Positions 11,901-19,625 of a stretch of DNA of 64,000 nucleotides are shown piece after piece. The translations under genes and the position numbers were made by a program. Origin of the DNA: Clostridiaceae bacterium (lineage in GTDB: Bacteria; Bacillota; Clostridia; Acetivibrionales; DUMB01); assembly GCA_012840085.1 (NCBI GenBank), contig DUMB01000011.1:19519-83518 (forward strand), given 5' to 3'. Every line of letters starts with the position of its first letter. Within the stretch, counting starts at the first letter, position 1. The notes under the pieces are model-generated. The model worked only from the letters and a program-made list of their open reading frames with translations. It ran no database searches and had not been told where the DNA came from.

Positions 11901-12465
11901 TATGTTTGTTATGGATACCGAAGTGTACTCAAATACAGGAGGACAGTGCTCCAAAGCGACCCCTACAGCCAGTGTTGCCAAGCTGGCGGCAGCCGGGAAA
12001 AAGCTGAAGAAGAAGGATTTGGGCCTTATAGCCATGTCCTATGGTTATATTTATGTGGCACAAATAGCAATGGGAGCTGATATGAATCAGACTATAAAAG
12101 CTATTACCGAGGCTGAAAAGTACAATGGCCCGTCACTTATCATTGCATATTCTCCATGTATAAGCCATGGAATAAAAACAGGAATGGGAACAAGCATCAT
12201 GGAAGAACGCAAAGCTGTAGAGGCCGGATACTGGCATCTTTACAGGTTTAATCCGGATCTCAGGAAAGAAGGCAAGAATCCCTTTATTCTTGATTCAAAA
12301 GATCCTACAGGCAGCTTTAAAGAATTTATACAGGGAGAAGTACGGTACTCGCAGCTTAAGAATGTATTTCCTGATGTTGCAGACGGCATGTATGACCTTG
12401 CGGAAAAGAATGCTGCAGAAAGATATGAAAGGTATAAGAAATTGGCTGAGTACAATGTGCTTTAG
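8941..12465 (+). CDS. nifJ: pyruvate:ferredoxin (flavodoxin) oxidoreductase, single-chain
   Basis: 1174 aa; METMDGNQAAALASYALTEVASIFPITPSTPMAE, two 4Fe-4S motifs (CIQCNRCAYVCPH, CTGCANCADVCPAKG), TPP domain GDGWAYDIGFGGLDHVL. Confidence 0.97.
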   Translation: MQRMETMDGNQAAALASYALTEVASIFPITPSTPMAEGVDEWSAHGKKNIFGQPVKVIEMQSEAGASAAMRGALQSGALASTYTASQGLLLMIPSLYKMAGELLPGVLHVSARTVASHALSIFGDHQDVMACRQTGAALLASANVQEAMDLGIIAHLSAIKSRIPFIHFFDGFRTSHEYQKIGVIDYEDIKKLVDYNAIEEFRNRALNPEHPVARGTAQNPDIFFQQRESSNPFYNAVPDIVQDYMNRLGEITGRKYKLFDYYGADDAEYIIIAMGSVTDTISEVIDYLNSRGEKTGAVIVRLYRPFSEKHLLSVIPKTVKKVAVLDRTKEPGAPGEPLYLDVVKAFKTYENCPLIVGGRYGLSSKDTRPSQILSVFNNLKQDNPKDRFTIGIVDDVTYTSLPEDEDIDTTPEGTISCKIWGLGSDGTVGANKTAIKIIGDNTDLHVQAYFSYDSKKSGGTTISHLRFGPKPLRSPYLVYNADYVACHNKSFLYQYDLLKGLKKGGTFVLNCPWKPDELEEMLPASIKRYIAKNNIKFYTIDAMAIASEVGLGNRINMVMQAAFFKLANIIPFEKALSYLKDSIEKMYGKKGQKVVDMNIAAIDRAVEALAEVKVPASWADAQEEDMPVKEEPDFVKNIQRPMARHEGDELPVSAFVGMEDGTFPLGTTAYEKRGIAPMIPQWQIDKCIQCNRCAYVCPHATIRPFLLDEEEVARKPETFLTKKAMGKGFEHLQYRIQVAPLDCTGCANCADVCPAKGKALIMQPAQQEIEREAENWEFAMTVTEKDNLMDINTLKGSQFARPLLEFNGACPGCGETPYIKLLTQLFGDRMMISNATGCSSIWGASAPSIAYATNAEGKGPAWINPLFEDAAEFGYGMYLGVKQIREKLAELMEQAINSSIEPKIKEAFKEWLDAMNDGEASKAATRKIFDALRDYDYRGNALIEEIMKRKDFLIKKSIWAIGGDGWAYDIGFGGLDHVLSMGDDINMFVMDTEVYSNTGGQCSKATPTASVAKLAAAGKKLKKKDLGLIAMSYGYIYVAQIAMGADMNQTIKAITEAEKYNGPSLIIAYSPCISHGIKTGMGTSIMEERKAVEAGYWHLYRFNPDLRKEGKNPFILDSKDPTGSFKEFIQGEVRYSQLKNVFPDVADGMYDLAEKNAAERYERYKKLAEYNVL

Positions 12466-12531
12466 TATAGGCATTTGTCTTCAGCGGACAAGCCAAAAGC
12501 ATTAACATAAGGCATAACGTAAAACATTTAT

Positions 12532-12636
12532 ATTAAGCGCTAACAACATTATATTAAGCGCTAACAACATTATATTAAGCGCTAATAACATTGTATTAAG
12601 AGCTAACAACATTATATTAAGTGCTAATAACATATA
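12532..12636. repeat. 5 x 21-bp tandem repeat, consensus ATTAAGCGCTAAYAACATTAT
   Basis: Five consecutive 21-bp units read directly. Confidence 0.92.
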
Positions 12637-12703
12637 AGCTATAAGCAATTAAAAACAAAATAGTAAAAATAAATGATAAAAAATGCAATAATTAAAAACC
12701 TTA

Positions 12704-12771
12704 TAAAAAAGGCCTATATCTTTAGCTACTTAGTAAAAAGACTTAATTACTAAGTAAACAAGATATAGGCT
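12704..12771 (-). terminator. long stem-loop, terminator for the minus-strand small gene
   Basis: GCCTATATCTT...ACTTAGTAA...TTACTAAGT...AAGATATAGGC; on the minus strand the stem is followed by CCTTTTTTAT. Confidence 0.7.
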
Positions 12772-12988
12772 AATTCAATTTTATAAAGTATAAATAACTT
12801 TGCTGTGTCCATTTCCTCATTACATTTTCAGTTCGAGTCTCCAAAATTTGTTTATAAATGTCATAAAATGTCTGACCTCTATAGTTGCTTTTATTATCGT
12901 TTTTATTGCCTCTACCGGGGGAGTGTCCAGATAAGAATGAATTTGTCTGGGCAAGTGTCGGAATCGGACTAATTTTTATACCATCCAT
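12770..12988 (-). CDS. small hypothetical protein (72 aa)
   Basis: GGGTGA ribosome-binding site upstream of ATG and an oriented stem-loop/T-run terminator at its stop codon. Confidence 0.5.
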   Translation of the reverse strand: MDGIKISPIPTLAQTNSFLSGHSPGRGNKNDNKSNYRGQTFYDIYKQILETRTENVMRKWTQQSYLYFIKLN

Positions 12989-13287
12989 AATATGTCACCC
13001 GCTATAAGTTAATTGAAACTTTCTATATATATTCGAAAAAAGATTAATAAATGCTGGGTTGTTATATATGGAAATAAATAGGAATAGATGCAAATGTATT
13101 GCTGTGCAATAGAAGCTGATATATAGTGACAGAGTATGACTGAGAATGATAGAGAGTGATAGGGGCCGAAGCGGAGTGTCCGTTAATTGCGGATAAAAAA
13201 TAGTGCTGGGATACGGAAAATTTGGTGAATATATAAGGATGTTATTGATAATTGATAAAATATACAAAGAGAACTGTTAATGTAGAT

Positions 13288-13340
13288 AGAAAGCTATTAT
13301 TGCATCTGTGAATGAACGGGCTTTGCAATAATAGCTTTCT
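13288..13340 (-). terminator. stem-loop terminator downstream of the DUF3787-like gene
   Basis: AGAAAGCTATTATTGCA ... TGCAATAATAGCTTTCT perfect 17-bp arms. Confidence 0.7.
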
Positions 13341-13357
13341 TCTAATATATAATTGAA

Positions 13358-13525
13358 CTATTTTTGGTTTGAGTCAACGTATTCCTTCGCATTCATGATT
13401 TGTATCTCATCAGGGATGTTTACTTTTGATACCGGCTTGACACTGCTGACATTTGCCCAGGCTGCAGTATCGTGGCACTCAATCGGCATCTCCATGCACT
13501 TTACCTTGTATTTGTTCTTTGCCAT
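13358..13525 (-). CDS. DUF3787-like small clostridial protein (55 aa)
   Basis: Translation MAKNKYKVKCMEMPIECHDTAAWANVSSVKPVSKVNIPDEIQIMNAKEYVDSNQK; RBS cggagg upstream; terminator downstream; too short for the supplied ORF track. Confidence 0.82.
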   Translation of the reverse strand: MAKNKYKVKCMEMPIECHDTAAWANVSSVKPVSKVNIPDEIQIMNAKEYVDSNQK

Positions 13526-13722
13526 AGTAACCTCCGTATAATATTTACTGAAAAACCATTATTTATGAATTGCTGTTTGGCTATGTTAAGAAATATATTA
13601 TATTTTTCCCGGAAAGCATTATTATATGCAATCCGGTGTTGAAATTTTTTTAATGATAAATAAAATTCAGCCGGAAGCCCCAGGCTTTAGCCACTTGTAT
13701 GAAGGCTACATGCTGTGCCGAT

Positions 13723-15027
13723 TTATAGCTGATGTATGTTATAGGCCAGCTTGACTCCGGTAATTTCAGCCATATCCCTGGTCAGTGCAACAAGATCTTC
13801 TTTTGATAATTTATGAATGGAGTCCTTGCCCAGGCATCTCAAAGCAATGTCCATTTCTTCAGCCAATGCTTTCAGGAAATTTCCCGCACAATCTGCGCCT
13901 TCTTCTACATCAAACAGATCAGTATGTTTGCCGTCATACAGATATAAATCCGAAGGCTTTGAACCGGGAGGAAGCCGGTTGAACTGTGAATAAGCTGCAG
14001 CAATATCAACCGGATAGCCAATATAAAAAGCATCAGCTCCAAGAGCAATGGCTTTAAGCATATCTGCGGAATCCCTGAAGCCGCCCGTCATTATGAGTGA
14101 GACTTTGCCTTTTGCACCTTTCTTTTCGAGGAACTCGACAGCCCTTACAAGTGCATACAATGTCGGAATACCAAAGTTATTTATTGTAATTTCCGCACTT
14201 CCGGCAGTTTCTCCCTGTGCCCCGTCCAATACGATGGCATCAATACCGGCATAAAGCAGTTTCTCCAAATCTGATTCAATATTTCCTGCTGCTATTTTTA
14301 CGGCAATCGGTATGCCTCCTGTCAATTCACGAAGTTCATCCACCTTATTTTTCAGATCATCTTCATTGTTTATGTCCGGAAAGCGTGTAGGCATGACAGC
14401 ATCCTGCCCTTTCTCAAGCTTGAGATGTTCCATGAGGTCATCTCCTATCAGTTCATGCCTCATAATATAACCGTCTCCGGCACTGGCTCCCTGACTTATT
14501 TTTATCTCAATCATATCTGCCTGTTTCAGCTGCTCAGGGGCATTTCCCCAACCTGCACGGTTGTATTGGACTACATAGAGCTTTGCTATTTCTCTTTCTT
14601 CAGCAAGGAAGCCGCTCTCTCCAGAGTTGGTGGCAGTACCTACAGCAGTAGAAGCTTTTGCAAGAGCGAGCTTAACTTTCTTGCTTACAGACGGACCATA
14701 TGCCATGGCGGCAATCATGAATGGCACTGGAAGTTCCATCGGCTTTTCAGATTTCTTGCCGATGATAACTTTTTTATTAAGGGGAGTGCCGTCAGCAAGG
14801 GGAAACATGCTGGGCAGAAACATCAGGTCCTGAAAGTCACGGAAATTTAAAGTGGAGCCAAGAGGCTCATATAGCGGTTTCCCGTTTTTTGCCTTTTCGG
14901 CAATTCCCATAAACTTGATAAAAGAATAGTTATCAACAGCAGTCGGGGATTTTACCATTTTCATATCAGCCAGTTTCTCAAGCATTTGATCGGCTAACCG
15001 GCTGTACAGATATCTCATTAGGGACAT
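13723..15027 (-). CDS. FMN-binding glutamate synthase family protein
   Basis: GWGNAPEQLKQADMIEIKISQGASAGDGYIM and DAIVLDGAQGETAGS; glutamate synthase large-subunit domain without amidotransferase. Confidence 0.85.
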   Translation of the reverse strand: MSLMRYLYSRLADQMLEKLADMKMVKSPTAVDNYSFIKFMGIAEKAKNGKPLYEPLGSTLNFRDFQDLMFLPSMFPLADGTPLNKKVIIGKKSEKPMELPVPFMIAAMAYGPSVSKKVKLALAKASTAVGTATNSGESGFLAEEREIAKLYVVQYNRAGWGNAPEQLKQADMIEIKISQGASAGDGYIMRHELIGDDLMEHLKLEKGQDAVMPTRFPDINNEDDLKNKVDELRELTGGIPIAVKIAAGNIESDLEKLLYAGIDAIVLDGAQGETAGSAEITINNFGIPTLYALVRAVEFLEKKGAKGKVSLIMTGGFRDSADMLKAIALGADAFYIGYPVDIAAAYSQFNRLPPGSKPSDLYLYDGKHTDLFDVEEGADCAGNFLKALAEEMDIALRCLGKDSIHKLSKEDLVALTRDMAEITGVKLAYNIHQL

Positions 15028-15044
15028 AAATTCACCTTTCCTTT

Positions 15045-15124
15045 ATTGAATTCTTTTAACATTGAGCCCTTTCAACACTGAATTATTTCAACATTGAACT
15101 CTTCCAGAACTAAACTCTTTCAGC
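15045..15124. repeat. 5 x 16-bp degenerate tandem repeat overlapping the 3' end of the L25/Ctc gene
   Basis: attgaattcttttaac / attgagccctttcaac / actgaattatttcaac / attgaactcttccaga / actaaactctttcagc; last unit is the AERV-stop coding end. Confidence 0.85.
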
Positions 15125-15754
15125 TTGTACATTACCTTCTTCACCAACAGGTACAACCGGCTCATCCACCTTATTCACCTGCACGTCAAGCTTTCCTCCG
15201 CCGGTGATTGAAAGAATTACACTGTTCGGATCTGTTATAAGTTTTACTCCCGGTGGCAATTTAAGCTGTCCTGCTGTTACACTATGGCCTGCGGTCATAT
15301 TTGATATATCTGCTTCGATATAACTTGGAATATCCTGCGGCAGACATTCGACAGCTACACTATCTAACTGATAAACAATTACATTGCCGTCTTTTTCAAC
15401 ATTTCCTTTTCCTATTACTTTTACCGGAACTTCATAATGTATTTTTTCTGTCAGCGAAACTTTTTGGAAGTCAACATGTACGATGTCTTTTTTTACCGGA
15501 TCATACTGTATATCCTTTATAAGTGCAGAAAAATCATTTTCTGCAGCAAATTCAACAGTGAAAATGGAGTTCTTGCCATGATGGGCAAGAAACTGCTTTA
15601 TATCCGGGAGTTTTATCTGAGCAGGAGAAGCTGTCATGTCCTGACCGTATATTACCGCGGGTATATACCCGTTTCTGCGCAGTCTCTTGGCTTTTCCTCC
15701 TCCGACTAAGTCTCTTTTCTCAAGTTTTATTCTTGTATCACTCATATTTGACAA
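15110..15754 (-). CDS. rplY: 50S ribosomal protein L25 / general stress protein Ctc
   Basis: KRDLVGGGKAKRLRRNGYIPAVIYG, IQYDPVKKDIVHVDFQ and VPVKVIGKGNVEKDGN typical of CTC/L25. Confidence 0.92.
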   Translation of the reverse strand: MSNMSDTRIKLEKRDLVGGGKAKRLRRNGYIPAVIYGQDMTASPAQIKLPDIKQFLAHHGKNSIFTVEFAAENDFSALIKDIQYDPVKKDIVHVDFQKVSLTEKIHYEVPVKVIGKGNVEKDGNVIVYQLDSVAVECLPQDIPSYIEADISNMTAGHSVTAGQLKLPPGVKLITDPNSVILSITGGGKLDVQVNKVDEPVVPVGEEGNVQAERV

Positions 15755-16083
15755 TCCTCCTATAAGATATCAATTATTTTTCCTAGAGAAATACAAATCA
15801 CAAACTTCTTACATGTTGTACACACTAATTATTTACGAAATATGAAGAAAATAAACATACGCGTAAAAAAATAGCCGAAAAGATTGCTAACAAGATTGTG
15901 AAAAAGATAGCCAAAGAAACCGCTGAAAAAAGAGTCGAAAAAAAGTAAAATAAATATGTTATTGCAAGTTAATATAAAAAATGTTATGCTAATATCGTTT
16001 GGATAAACTGCAAAACTACGCAAAAATGTGTTTATTTTTTCTGAACAGAAGAAAATAGGAGCCTAGGAGGAAGAAGATATTTA

Positions 16084-17136
16084 ATGACAGTTACACTTAC
16101 AGATTATTTGCAACAACTCATATCTAATCCGGCTTTAATAATTACTACCGTCTTAACATTAGGTGTTGTATTTGTTAACGGTTGGACAGATGCCCCTAAT
16201 GCAATTGCAACTTGCATTTCTACACGTTCATTGAGTCCAAGAATTTCAATTATCATGGCAGCTATATTTAACTTTTTAGGCGTACTGGTAATGACACTTC
16301 TCAATGCAACTGTAGCACAGACCATTTATAATATGGTAGACTTTGGAGGGAATTCCCACGATGCCCTTGTAGCACTTTGTGCTGCTCTTTTTTCCATTGT
16401 TCTTTGGGCTACTGCAGCCTGGTGGTTTGGAATTCCTACAAGTGAGAGCCATGCATTGATTGCTGGAATAACCGGTGCTGCTATTGCCCTGCAGGGAGGT
16501 ATTGGAGGGGTTAACCCGTCTGAATGGGTAAAAGTACTCTATGGTCTGGTTCTTTCCCTGTTAATGGGCTTTTTCATGGGTGTATTTGTTGTAAAAACAG
16601 TTGAATTTATTTGCAGAGGCTTCGACAGAAAGAAGACTGTTGAAGTATTTAGATATGCCCAAATAGCAAGTGGTGCAGGTATGGCATTTATGCATGGTGC
16701 ACAGGACGGACAGAAATTTATGGGGGTATTTATGCTGAGCGTTTTCCTGGCTCAGGGACAAGCAAATGCAACAGAATTTGTAATTCCAATGTGGCTTATT
16801 ATACTTTGTTCTATTGTAATGGCATTGGGCACTTCCATAGGTGGTTATCGTATAATAAAGGCTGTTGGAATGGATATGGTTAAGCTGGAAAAATACCAGG
16901 GATTTTCAGCTGACATGGCAGCGGTTATTTCCCTATTTACAGCATCAGTTTTGGGATTGCCGGTTAGTACGACCCACACCAAGACAACTTCCATTATGGG
17001 TGTAGGTGCAGCAAAACGTATAACTTCTGTGAACTGGGGAGTAGTTAAGGAAATGGTGATTGCCTGGGTATTGACATTCCCGGGATGCGGATTGCTGGGA
17101 TTTTTGATGGCATGGTTGTTTATGCTGGTATTCTAG
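16084..17136 (+). CDS. pit: inorganic phosphate transporter, PiT family
   Basis: VFVNGWTDAPNAIATCISTRSLSP and TSESHALIAGITGAAIA PiT motifs; followed by a DUF47 partner. Confidence 0.93.
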   Translation: MTVTLTDYLQQLISNPALIITTVLTLGVVFVNGWTDAPNAIATCISTRSLSPRISIIMAAIFNFLGVLVMTLLNATVAQTIYNMVDFGGNSHDALVALCAALFSIVLWATAAWWFGIPTSESHALIAGITGAAIALQGGIGGVNPSEWVKVLYGLVLSLLMGFFMGVFVVKTVEFICRGFDRKKTVEVFRYAQIASGAGMAFMHGAQDGQKFMGVFMLSVFLAQGQANATEFVIPMWLIILCSIVMALGTSIGGYRIIKAVGMDMVKLEKYQGFSADMAAVISLFTASVLGLPVSTTHTKTTSIMGVGAAKRITSVNWGVVKEMVIAWVLTFPGCGLLGFLMAWLFMLVF

Positions 17137-17340
17137 ACTATGCCGTTGCGCCTTGTCATATGTTTGCTTCGCAAACGGGCAGTTTATGCATAATATTCAG
17201 GCTTTGCTTTCAAACCTTCATATTAATTGCTGCCACGTTTTGGCTTGCGGGAATGAATCCGGCAAGACTGCAACAGAAGAATGAATAAGAAGAATGAATA
17301 AAAGAAAGAATTAAATAAAACTAATGGAGAGGATAGGAAT

Positions 17341-17964
17341 ATGGCTCGTAAAAATGAGATGGACTACTTTGAGACTTTCGTTGAATTGGCAGGCTATTCC
17401 TGTCAGGCTGCAAATTTGTTGAACAATATTATGAATAATTTCAAGGTAGATGAGTTGAAAGAAAAGATGAAGGAAATGCATGTCATAGAGCATAGCGGAG
17501 ACGAAGCAAGACACAAGATGGTAAGAAAACTTGCTAAGGAATTTATAACACCCATCGAGCGTGAAGACATTATGGCTATGGCAGATGCCATTGATGATGT
17601 GACAGATTCCATTGAAGATGTGCTTATGCACATGTACATGTTTAACATTAGATCTGTTAATGAATATGCATTAAAAATGACAGAAGTTGTTGCAAAATGC
17701 TGCAATGCGTTAAAAGCTGCACTGGATGAGCTGCATAATTTCCGCAAATCTCAGACACTGCATAAATTAATAGTAGAAATCAACATTTTGGAAGAAGAAG
17801 GGGACAGGCTTTTTACAGAAGCAATGAGGGATTTGTATGTTAACGGCAAAGATTTTCTGGAAGTAGCAGCATGGAACCAAACTTACAATGATCTGGAGAA
17901 ATGCTGTGATGCTTGTGAAGAGGTTTCCAATGTTATTGAAAGCGTTATAATGAAGAATACCTGA
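17341..17964 (+). CDS. DUF47 family PhoU-like protein, Pit accessory
   Basis: TPIEREDIMAMADAIDDVTDSIED motif; adjacent to pit. Confidence 0.9.
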   Translation: MARKNEMDYFETFVELAGYSCQAANLLNNIMNNFKVDELKEKMKEMHVIEHSGDEARHKMVRKLAKEFITPIEREDIMAMADAIDDVTDSIEDVLMHMYMFNIRSVNEYALKMTEVVAKCCNALKAALDELHNFRKSQTLHKLIVEINILEEEGDRLFTEAMRDLYVNGKDFLEVAAWNQTYNDLEKCCDACEEVSNVIESVIMKNT

Positions 17965-18003
17965 TTTATATGCTGTTTTTTACATATCTCAATAAGTAAA
18001 TTT

Positions 18004-18099
18004 AATCTATGGAATCAGAGCAAATTCAATCTATGAAATCAAAGTAAACTCAATCTATGGAATCAAAGTAAATTTAGTCTATAGAATCAAGGGCAGTTC
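18004..18099. repeat. 4 x 24-bp tandem repeat, consensus AATCTATGGAATCAAAGTAAATTC
   Basis: Four contiguous 24-bp units read directly; last unit runs into a terminator-like hairpin. Confidence 0.88.
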
Positions 18100-18146
18100 T
18101 CAATAAATGCTATAAAAGCAATTGAGAAATGTCCTTATTATTTTTT
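18089..18146 (+). terminator. hairpin terminator after DUF47 (GGGCAGTTCTC-type)
   Basis: AAGGGCAGTTCTCAAT ... ATTGAGAAATGTCCTT, followed by TTTTTT. Confidence 0.65.
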
Positions 18147-18434
18147 ATGTCAAAAATTTAAATTGGCATGTCACATCTTTTGTTGAGCAACTTTTTGAAA
18201 CATTTCAAGAAGCATATTGATCAACTTTTTTACAGCATTGCAATATGGAATTGTTTTTTGAACTTCACTTGGAACTGTCAAACCGCCTTTTTTCATTAAG
18301 AATATTTTAACCATTAACAGTTTATTCTGATTTTATATTTTATGGTATAATATGTATATTATATTATTCGGAATTAGAAATAAGTTATATATGAGGTCTG
18401 ATTTAAATCTGATAAATCCAAGGGGAGAAAATTT

Positions 18435-19373
18435 GTGGATAATGAAAAATTGCTTGAAATAAGAAATGCTCTGGCAACACTGCCGATACTGCAGGAGCGT
18501 ATGGAAAAGTTATGCAAGCGTATAAAAGAAGCAGAGAGTGAAGTCAGTTCATTATTGCATAAATATGAATCTGAATCCAGGGATGTTGAGCGTATGAAGA
18601 AGGAATCCCTGTCTGCTACTATATTAAGGCTTATTGGAAAATATGAGAGCAAGCTTGACAAGGAAGTGCAAGAACAGATTAAAGCTAAAATGGAATATGA
18701 TAAAGCCTGTGACAGAGTAAAAGAGTTATATGCTGAGCGTGATGAACTTAGAAGCAGAATTGATGCACTGAACCGTGATAAGCGAATTTATGAAGCAGAG
18801 TTAAGAAGGCGTGAGCAGGAAATACAAAAAGACACCAATAGTAATATTTACAAAGAATACAGGCGCCTGGAAGAGGAAGCAGCCATGCTTAGAAGACAAC
18901 TTGCTGAAACGGATGAGGCAATCAGAGCGGCACAGAGGGTGAGAAGTACTGCAGAAAGCGCCATGAGACATCTCGAAAGTGCCGAAGGTTGGGCTACATA
19001 TGATGTTTGGGCAAAAGGCGGATTTCTAAGTCATATGGCCAAGTATAATCATATTGACAATGCTGAATATGAATTTAACAGATTACATTCACAGCTGAGA
19101 GATTTGCATAAAGAACTTTCTGATGTAAACTTTTCGGGTACTGTAGAATTGAAAGGTATTGATTCATTGACAAGAACAGTCGATTTTTGGTTTGACAACA
19201 TATTCACTGATTTAAGCGTGCGGAGCAGAATTCGTGAAAATATAGAAGAATTGAGAAGTTTGACCGGCAAGATAGCAAATATAATTTACAGGCTGGAAAG
19301 AAATAAATCCGGAATATATATTCAAATCAAAGAGAATGAAAGCAAAAAAAATGACCTGATTATCATGGGATAG
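18435..19373 (+). CDS. coiled-coil hypothetical protein
   Basis: 312 aa, long charged heptad-rich helix; GTG start with ggggag RBS. Confidence 0.75.
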   Translation: MDNEKLLEIRNALATLPILQERMEKLCKRIKEAESEVSSLLHKYESESRDVERMKKESLSATILRLIGKYESKLDKEVQEQIKAKMEYDKACDRVKELYAERDELRSRIDALNRDKRIYEAELRRREQEIQKDTNSNIYKEYRRLEEEAAMLRRQLAETDEAIRAAQRVRSTAESAMRHLESAEGWATYDVWAKGGFLSHMAKYNHIDNAEYEFNRLHSQLRDLHKELSDVNFSGTVELKGIDSLTRTVDFWFDNIFTDLSVRSRIRENIEELRSLTGKIANIIYRLERNKSGIYIQIKENESKKNDLIIMG

Positions 19374-19625
19374 GCAAAATTAATGCTTTTCAAATAACTA
19401 TTAAATATTGTATAATTATATATAATTATAATTAATAATATAAATAAGTTAGCAGCATGCAAATGTCACTGATAGCATTCCTGATGTTTTGCTTACCGAA
19501 TACCCTCCGTTGTTTGGAAATATATTGTCCGGATATATTGATTATATTTGCAGTGTAGGGAAATAATCTTAATTGATTATATAAATATTTATATAAACTG
19601 AATACATAAAAAGGAGCGTGATGTT

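Noticed and set aside
12995-13267. 90-aa minus-strand ORF
   Set aside because: Compositionally biased (Ile/Leu/Ser/Tyr), no RBS, sits in degenerate intergenic sequence.
13353-13541. Plus-strand 62-aa ORF
   Set aside because: Antisense to the better-supported DUF3787-like gene, which has its own RBS and terminator.
17085-17288. Plus-strand 67-aa ORF overlapping the pit 3' end
   Set aside because: Out of frame with pit; likely non-coding 3' sequence.
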